Assembly (NCBI GenBank): GCA_029532415.1
Contig: JAQOTA010000015.1
Span: 372,001-436,000, forward strand
DNA length: 64,000 bases
Source: Marasmius tenuissimus
Taxonomy: Eukaryota > Basidiomycota > Agaricomycetes > Agaricales > Marasmiaceae
Direction: 5' to 3'
In this document: piece by piece, positions 58,732 through 64,000 of the stretch
How positions within the stretch are numbered: the stretch's first letter is position 1
How the letters are laid out: every line of letters starts with the position of its first letter
Made by a program: the position numbers and the translations under genes
The notes under the pieces: generated by a model
What the model saw: the letters and a program-made list of their open reading frames with translations, nothing else
What the model was told of the DNA's origin: nothing
Database searches by the model: none

Positions 58732-61700
58732 ATGTTCGACGTTAAGAAATTCTTCTCTGGTCGCTTCGACGGCACTGGTTTCCGCCAGACCTATAACGGT
58801 GAAATGGAAGCTGTAACCAAGGCTCAAGGCCTCTATCGTCACCTCACTGGTGCGGCTAAGAAGCCTACGTACCCGCTGGGGGAACCTATTGTTCCGACCA
58901 TCACCGTCACTTCTCCTCCTGGTGGAACCGCTCCGCCTGCAGCTGGAACTGACAGTGACGACGAACCTGATCGTCACCCTCCCACCGATGCTCAGATCAC
59001 AGCGTACAATACTGCGCTAGAAGCATGGGAGGAGAAAGACCTCCAGCTGATGGGTATCATTCAATTGACCTCTACGAAGGAAGTCTTTGAACCTCTCAAG
59101 GACATGGACGCTGCCAAAGCCTGGTCCACCATCGTCACCACCTATGGCGAACCCACCTTGTCTGCCATCTATGGCGACTTCGTCAAGTTGGTGTCCTTCC
59201 GGCTTACTACCAGTCATCCCCAGGCTGGCATTGCCAAGTTCAAACATTACATTGAACGTCTTGCCGAGGTCGGGGTTGAACTCCCCGAGTTGATCAAAGC
59301 CCTCCTTCTCATCGCAGCTATTCCTCCTGAATGGGACGCCGCTTCCTCCAAGTCCCTTCATGACTTTGATAGGGATCCTGAGAGCTCCAGCGCCCTCACC
59401 GTCGCCGACGTTCATGAAGCTATCATGGTCGAATACGAGCGCCAGAACCCTCAGCTTGCTAACCGCCTCTCTGCGGTCAAGCGTGCTGGCAACCGCGAGC
59501 CATCTTTTGGTCAGCAGCAGCGTCCGCCGCAGCAACGTCAGCAGCGCGGACAGCAGCAGCGTGGCCAACAGCGCCAACCACAGCAGCAGCAGCAACACCC
59601 TTCTTCAAACCAGAATAACGGTAAGAAGAAAAAGCAGCAGCAGCGTGGTACCCGCGGTGGAATCAACCAGCATCAGGGTCCCGGCAACGCCGGCGGTAAC
59701 AACGGTGGTAACAATCGGTCGCATGGTCACTCCCATCTGGCATCCTATGCATCCGTCGTAGCTTCCCCCGATCCTATCCGTCCATACTCCTCAATCACCG
59801 ACCGCAGGGAACGTATCGCGTTGAACGCGGTCAATAACTCCTTGCGTGCCGAGATTGCCAGCGCCCCTCCTGTTCGCGCTATGGGATCACCGCCCCCAGC
59901 TCACTTTACCGGTCACTGGGACAAGTCTTGTGACAGCACTGTCCCTCAGCCAGCTGTCAAGAAGAACCCGGCTGCCATGCAGTCCTTCACTGGCTTCAAG
60001 CCATCTCAGTCAGTATTTGATGATGTCCGTGGAGCACGTTCCCTTGCTGACAGACTTGGTGCCCCCAAGACGGCGCGGTATCTCAAACCCTTCGAACAGA
60101 TCGTCACGTCCGCCACCAATCGTTCGCTCCAGGACCGCATTGAACAACCACATGCGTCCTCGTCCAAGCGTCTTTTGGAGGATGATGAGGGATATGAGGG
60201 AGCCGGATCTCCTTCTTCTACTTCTTCTAAACGCTCTCGTAGCGCTGATCCTGATGAAGATGTAGAGATGGACTGGGGATCTGACGACGGTATGGAAGAA
60301 ATGACCTCTCTATTCGGTAATGATGTTGACAACGATATTGCCGAAGCTGCAGGGGTTGAGGACGTCCCGGATGACGTCTCTCTTGGATCTTTCCACGATG
60401 ACAGGCAAGTACCATATCTTGACCTGCTTTCCCAAACTGATACAACCCTACAGCGATGCTCACAATTAGTTGGTATCAGTAGTTCGCGGGGTAGTCGTAG
60501 TGATCTGGAATCACTTGTATATTATTGTCATGCAATCAGTTCCCACTTTGTGGGGTGTACACAATGTAAGGGAAAGAAAAGTGTGAACAACGCACAGGGT
60601 TGGCTCCTTGATTCTGGTGCCTCCTCTCATTTCACGAATGATTTGAATGATTTCGCTGAATATGAATCGCTTGATGGTCCTATTGTAAATACTGCGAATA
60701 AGGGCAACCCTATACAGATCAAGGGTAAAGGCACAGTCTTCATTAAGCATAATGTTGAAGGACATGACGGGAAACTTACAGAGCGCGTTTCGCGTCTCTA
60801 TCCTGTCTATTACATACCTCAATTGGACATACGTCTACTATCAATGGGAGAGTTCCTTCAAGATGGTCTATCAATTTGTGGAAACGCGAAGAAGTTAGCC
60901 TTCTACTCATCACAGCGACGACAGTCGCTTGTTTCCTACCCTCATATGCCTGGTCAAACCATTTATTGGGTACACTCGCGGAAAGCATCTGCTGAGTCTT
61001 TAATGGCCAAGTCGGTTGTTTATAACGTCGACTACGATATTGAGCACAGACGCTTTGGGCATCCATCGGATAAAGCCCTGAATAAAGCTCGGAAACATAC
61101 GCAAGGTTTCCCACTTGACCTTAAGATGCCTACTAAGAAGACACCTCTGTGTCGTGGTTGTGCAGAAGGCAAGATGCATGAGAAATCGTTCCCCAACTCT
61201 ACGACTAGAGCTTCTAAACCGTTTGAGCGCATACATTCGGATTTGAAGTCGTACCCGGCTGAATCGTATCACCGGTACAAGTACTACATCTCTTTTCTCG
61301 ATGACTGCACGTCCTATGTCTGGACCTCCAAACTAAAGACGAAGGACGAAGCAGTGCCCGCTTTGAGGGACTTCCTTACTATGGTCAAGACGCAATTCAA
61401 TGCTGTTGTCAAGACCTGGATGTCCGATGAAGGGGGAGAGTACAAAGGAGATAAGTTCGATGCAGTACTGAAAGAGTATGGGATCCAAAGGGATCAAAGC
61501 ATACCGTACACACCACAACAAAACGGTCGTGCTGAACAATTCAACAGGACTATTCATGAGAAGGCTGAAGCTCTTCGCTTTGAAGCTTGTATGCCTCAGT
61601 CCTGGTGGGAATTCTGCCATGTGCACGCCGTCCACCTTTACAACCGCACTCCTGTGCAACGTTTGAGCTGGCGAACTCCGTTCGAAATGCTTTACGGCGA

Positions 61701-63963
61701 AGCACCTGATGTTTCACATCTCCGAGTTATGGGTTGTGCAGCCTACGTTTTCATTCCTGAAGATCGTAGGAAGAATAAGCTCACTCCTCGAAGTGAGTTA
61801 ATGACTTTCATTGGCTACCAAGATGGGATGAAAGGCTTCCTGTTCATGCGAAGTAATAATTCTGTATTCAAAGGTAGCACTGCACTATTCGATGAGACGC
61901 TTTACAATAAGTGTCCTGATGCCAAAACTCGTGGCTTCACACCTGTCGGTAGTGAACCATTTACTTTGGGTGAAAATCCCAACATTCCTTCGGAAGATGA
62001 AGACTCTGATGACGATTGGGACGATACTCCGTTCCCAGATCTCAGACGTCGCTCCGAACCTTCTAAGAGATCAGAACCTCAGGTTGACGGACCTGCAGGT
62101 GGCCCTGCGCCAGGGGATTTGCCACTCCCTCAATCTGATCCTCCGATGCCTCCAGGCGAACCCGCCGTTCCTCCGCCTGCACCAGCAGCGGATGGTCCAC
62201 GCCGGTCTTCAAGGCAGCGGAAGGGTACAACGCAACCTGGTAACATATTTGGCGAACAGCGGAACCCAAATAGACCCTCAGATATTGTTCACGACTTAGA
62301 GAATAAGAATACTTGGAGAAACGTCACTGGAGACAAAGAACCTTCACATCCAGTTGATCGTCCTAGCTCTTCGCGATCTAGGAAAGGCAAAGGTGGTAAA
62401 AAGGGGATTCCTGGTCCACTTCCGCCTCCGCCTGCTCCAGAACCTAGTGGAAGCACCACTGAGTCGCATGAGGAAGAAAGTGTAGTCGAAAGACTGACCC
62501 AAGAAGGGGGAGTAGGATTCGTGATTTACCTGCTGAACAATGCCGTTCCAGTTCACGATTCGCTTCCAACGTCCGATACTCCTGATTTCTCTAATATCAG
62601 AGAGTGGACACTCCGCGATATTCTAAAGTTGCCTGTTGAGCAACAGAAGGAATGGAAGAACGCTTGCCACGAAGAACTTGAGGCACTTCGTAAGCGCAAG
62701 GTCTTCGAACTCTGTGACTTGCCTAAAGGTCGCAAAGCCATCAAAAATAGATGGGTCTTCGACGTTAAGTCGAATGGTCGCAAGAAAGCGAGACTTGTTG
62801 CCAAAGGTTTCTCTCAAGTCGAAGGTGTCGACTTTGATGAGATCTTCTCACCAGTTGTTCGTTATGAGACTGTTCGTATGATGCTTGCTCTCGCAGCTCT
62901 CAAGAACTGGTACATCACCTCTGTTGATGTTAAGAACGCCTTCCTTTATGGTGATCTTGTTGAGGAGATTTACATGGAACAACCTGAAGGCTTCAAAGTC
63001 AAGGGCCAAGAACGTAAGGTACTACGCCTGCGTCGTGCATTATATGGACTGAAGCAAGCTGCCCTTGAGTGGTGGCGAACCCTCAGCTCGTCCATGGAAG
63101 TATTAGGCTTCAAACGCCTGACTTCTGATGCTGGACTCTTCATCTGCAAAGATCCGAAGAGTGGTGAAGTTGTGTATGCGATCATATACGTTGACGATGC
63201 ACTCTTCATGGGTCCTAATAAAGCTTTTGTTGACAAGAAGAAAGCTGAATTCATGGCTCGATGGGAATGCCGCGATATGGGCGATGCTAGCGAGTTTCTC
63301 CGCATGAGCATTCGTCGCGAAGGCAATAAGATTATGATTGACCAAAAGGATTATCTGAAGAAGGTCCTTGAACGTTTTGGGATGCAAAATGCGAAAGGTG
63401 CTCCTACGCCCTTACCAGCTGGCTATGTGCCAACTCCCAACGATGGTCCAGTCAATCCTGCCATTCGCTCCAAGTTCCAGTCTGTGATTGGGTTGCTTCT
63501 GTACATTATGCTGGGCACACGTCCTGATATTGCCTATGCAGTTACGAAGCTTTCCCAGTTCTCTTCTAATCCAACGAAGGAACACCTCGATAAAGCTCTG
63601 TATATCTGCCGCTATTTAGCTGGCACATCAGATTATTCACTTGTCTACGATGGTGACTCTGATGGAGGTCTTCTTGCGTTCACAGACTCGGATTGGGCTG
63701 CCGATCCTATCAAACGCCGTTCGATTACTGGCTACTTCTTCAAGTTAGCAGGCGGCATTTTCTCGTGGCAATCACACGCCCAGAAGACTGTAGCTCTTTC
63801 TTCCACTGAGGCTGAGTATATGGCACTGTCGGATTGCAGTCGTCAAGCTTCCTGGATAAGATCGCTACTCTCTGAACTTGGAATCGACTTAGGTCCTATT
63901 CCAATCTGCGGAGACAATCAGGGCTCGATCTTCATTGCATCTAATCCGGTTCAAGAACGCTGA
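58732..63963 (+). CDS. Copia Gag-Pol polyprotein, interrupted in RNase H
   Basis: An open frame of 1743 codons from ATG 58732. Gag occupies about residues 1-250, followed by a Gln/Arg/Gly/Asn-rich segment (about 257-335) and no CCHC knuckle that I can find. Protease DSGA starts at D627. Integrase has an HHCC finger (H772, H777, C807, C810) and D837, D899, E935 with the canonical 35-residue D-E spacing. Reverse transcriptase has SVDVKNAFLYGD and YVDD (1486-1489). RNase H has D1652, E1693 and D1728. TGA at 63961-63963 interrupts the frame after NPVQER, and the following codons still read TKHIDIRYHYI, the normal continuation, before another in-frame TGA at 63997-63999. Both look like CGA-to-TGA changes, so the copy is recently inactivated but otherwise well preserved. 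Confidence 0.95.
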   Translation: MFDVKKFFSGRFDGTGFRQTYNGEMEAVTKAQGLYRHLTGAAKKPTYPLGEPIVPTITVTSPPGGTAPPAAGTDSDDEPDRHPPTDAQITAYNTALEAWEEKDLQLMGIIQLTSTKEVFEPLKDMDAAKAWSTIVTTYGEPTLSAIYGDFVKLVSFRLTTSHPQAGIAKFKHYIERLAEVGVELPELIKALLLIAAIPPEWDAASSKSLHDFDRDPESSSALTVADVHEAIMVEYERQNPQLANRLSAVKRAGNREPSFGQQQRPPQQRQQRGQQQRGQQRQPQQQQQHPSSNQNNGKKKKQQQRGTRGGINQHQGPGNAGGNNGGNNRSHGHSHLASYASVVASPDPIRPYSSITDRRERIALNAVNNSLRAEIASAPPVRAMGSPPPAHFTGHWDKSCDSTVPQPAVKKNPAAMQSFTGFKPSQSVFDDVRGARSLADRLGAPKTARYLKPFEQIVTSATNRSLQDRIEQPHASSSKRLLEDDEGYEGAGSPSSTSSKRSRSADPDEDVEMDWGSDDGMEEMTSLFGNDVDNDIAEAAGVEDVPDDVSLGSFHDDRQVPYLDLLSQTDTTLQRCSQLVGISSSRGSRSDLESLVYYCHAISSHFVGCTQCKGKKSVNNAQGWLLDSGASSHFTNDLNDFAEYESLDGPIVNTANKGNPIQIKGKGTVFIKHNVEGHDGKLTERVSRLYPVYYIPQLDIRLLSMGEFLQDGLSICGNAKKLAFYSSQRRQSLVSYPHMPGQTIYWVHSRKASAESLMAKSVVYNVDYDIEHRRFGHPSDKALNKARKHTQGFPLDLKMPTKKTPLCRGCAEGKMHEKSFPNSTTRASKPFERIHSDLKSYPAESYHRYKYYISFLDDCTSYVWTSKLKTKDEAVPALRDFLTMVKTQFNAVVKTWMSDEGGEYKGDKFDAVLKEYGIQRDQSIPYTPQQNGRAEQFNRTIHEKAEALRFEACMPQSWWEFCHVHAVHLYNRTPVQRLSWRTPFEMLYGEAPDVSHLRVMGCAAYVFIPEDRRKNKLTPRSELMTFIGYQDGMKGFLFMRSNNSVFKGSTALFDETLYNKCPDAKTRGFTPVGSEPFTLGENPNIPSEDEDSDDDWDDTPFPDLRRRSEPSKRSEPQVDGPAGGPAPGDLPLPQSDPPMPPGEPAVPPPAPAADGPRRSSRQRKGTTQPGNIFGEQRNPNRPSDIVHDLENKNTWRNVTGDKEPSHPVDRPSSSRSRKGKGGKKGIPGPLPPPPAPEPSGSTTESHEEESVVERLTQEGGVGFVIYLLNNAVPVHDSLPTSDTPDFSNIREWTLRDILKLPVEQQKEWKNACHEELEALRKRKVFELCDLPKGRKAIKNRWVFDVKSNGRKKARLVAKGFSQVEGVDFDEIFSPVVRYETVRMMLALAALKNWYITSVDVKNAFLYGDLVEEIYMEQPEGFKVKGQERKVLRLRRALYGLKQAALEWWRTLSSSMEVLGFKRLTSDAGLFICKDPKSGEVVYAIIYVDDALFMGPNKAFVDKKKAEFMARWECRDMGDASEFLRMSIRREGNKIMIDQKDYLKKVLERFGMQNAKGAPTPLPAGYVPTPNDGPVNPAIRSKFQSVIGLLLYIMLGTRPDIAYAVTKLSQFSSNPTKEHLDKALYICRYLAGTSDYSLVYDGDSDGGLLAFTDSDWAADPIKRRSITGYFFKLAGGIFSWQSHAQKTVALSSTEAEYMALSDCSRQASWIRSLLSELGIDLGPIPICGDNQGSIFIASNPVQER

Positions 63964-64000
63964 ACCAAGCACATCGATATTCGATATCATTATATTTGAT

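Larger units (their letters stand above)
58116..64000 (+). mobile_element. Ty1/copia LTR retrotransposon, 3' truncated by the window
   Basis: Order: LTR, tRNA-iMet half-type primer-binding site, untranslated leader, single Gag-Pol frame with protease, integrase, reverse transcriptase and RNase H. Integrase before reverse transcriptase is diagnostic of copia/Pseudoviridae. It is inserted 216 nt after the stop of gene copy 4, in the same orientation. The insertion postdates the duplication that made copies 2 and 4, or at least is absent from copy 2. Confidence 0.95.

Noticed and set aside
58736..60740. CAG/CAA-rich stretch as a microsatellite or CRISPR-like array
   Set aside because: The units are irregular and lie in a continuous Gag frame; there are no spaced identical repeats anywhere in the window.
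63961..63963. TGA as the natural end of the copia polyprotein
   Set aside because: It falls inside RNase H, and the next codons still encode the conserved TKHIDIRYHY continuation, so it is a nonsense change.

Overview
The window is nuclear DNA of a mushroom-forming basidiomycete (Agaricomycetes). Support comes from very short GT-AG introns (about 46-60 nt) in every multi-exon gene, a KDZ-superfamily transposase with a CxC2 cysteine cluster, a lineage-expanded agaricomycete gene family, and a Ty1/copia element primed by half of tRNA-iMet. No species is claimed.

Region 1 (1-11.5 kb) looks like one mobile or accessory neighbourhood read on the + strand. It holds (i) a basic protein with an acidic tail and two SUMO-interaction-like motifs (37-1225); (ii) a tRNA-like Pol III unit enclosed by a ~77-bp inverted repeat (1757-2155); (iii) an intact SPT5-like protein with several KOW-type modules (2630-6022); and (iv) a 13-exon KDZ transposase (about 6547-11221) that keeps its CxC2 cluster, catalytic D/D/E candidates, an HxxxHxxxC cluster and the C-terminal WIW block. 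Two short elements at 6170-6248 and 11426-11506 bracket the transposase. Both fold as the nested double pseudoknot of HDV-like self-cleaving ribozymes, with helices that differ in sequence but keep pairing and with conserved L3 and J4/2 loops. This is the most interesting signal in the window.

Region 2 (11.5-17.1 kb) contains two to three degenerate copies of a transposon-related cassette, long tracts rich in GTTCNC words (also filling the two oversized transposase introns), and a small GIY-YIG (T5orf172/MUG113-type) gene at about 15.9-16.5 kb.

Region 3 (17.1-58.1 kb) is an array of diverged 8-10 kb segmental duplications. It carries four + strand copies of one 10-exon gene of an uncharacterised agaricomycete family (26956-29092, 36979-39119, 47485-49554, 55758-57900). 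Copies 1 and 4 have complete reading frames, copy 2 has lost a splice donor, and copy 3 has a nonsense codon and a replaced C-terminus. A conserved palindrome lies 120-131 bp before each start codon. The 5-9 kb spacers are themselves diverged duplicates with many minus-strand splice-like signals but no intact gene I recognise.

Region 4 (58116-64000) is the 5' part of a Ty1/copia retrotransposon inserted in the 3' flank of copy 4. Its LTR start can be fixed exactly because copy 2 preserves the empty site. The Gag-Pol frame is open for 1743 codons and then interrupted by TGA in the RNase H domain; the 3' end lies outside the window. Transition-only differences, mostly at CpG, between the closest duplicates and apparent CGA-to-TGA changes suggest that methylated repeats here decay by cytosine deamination.
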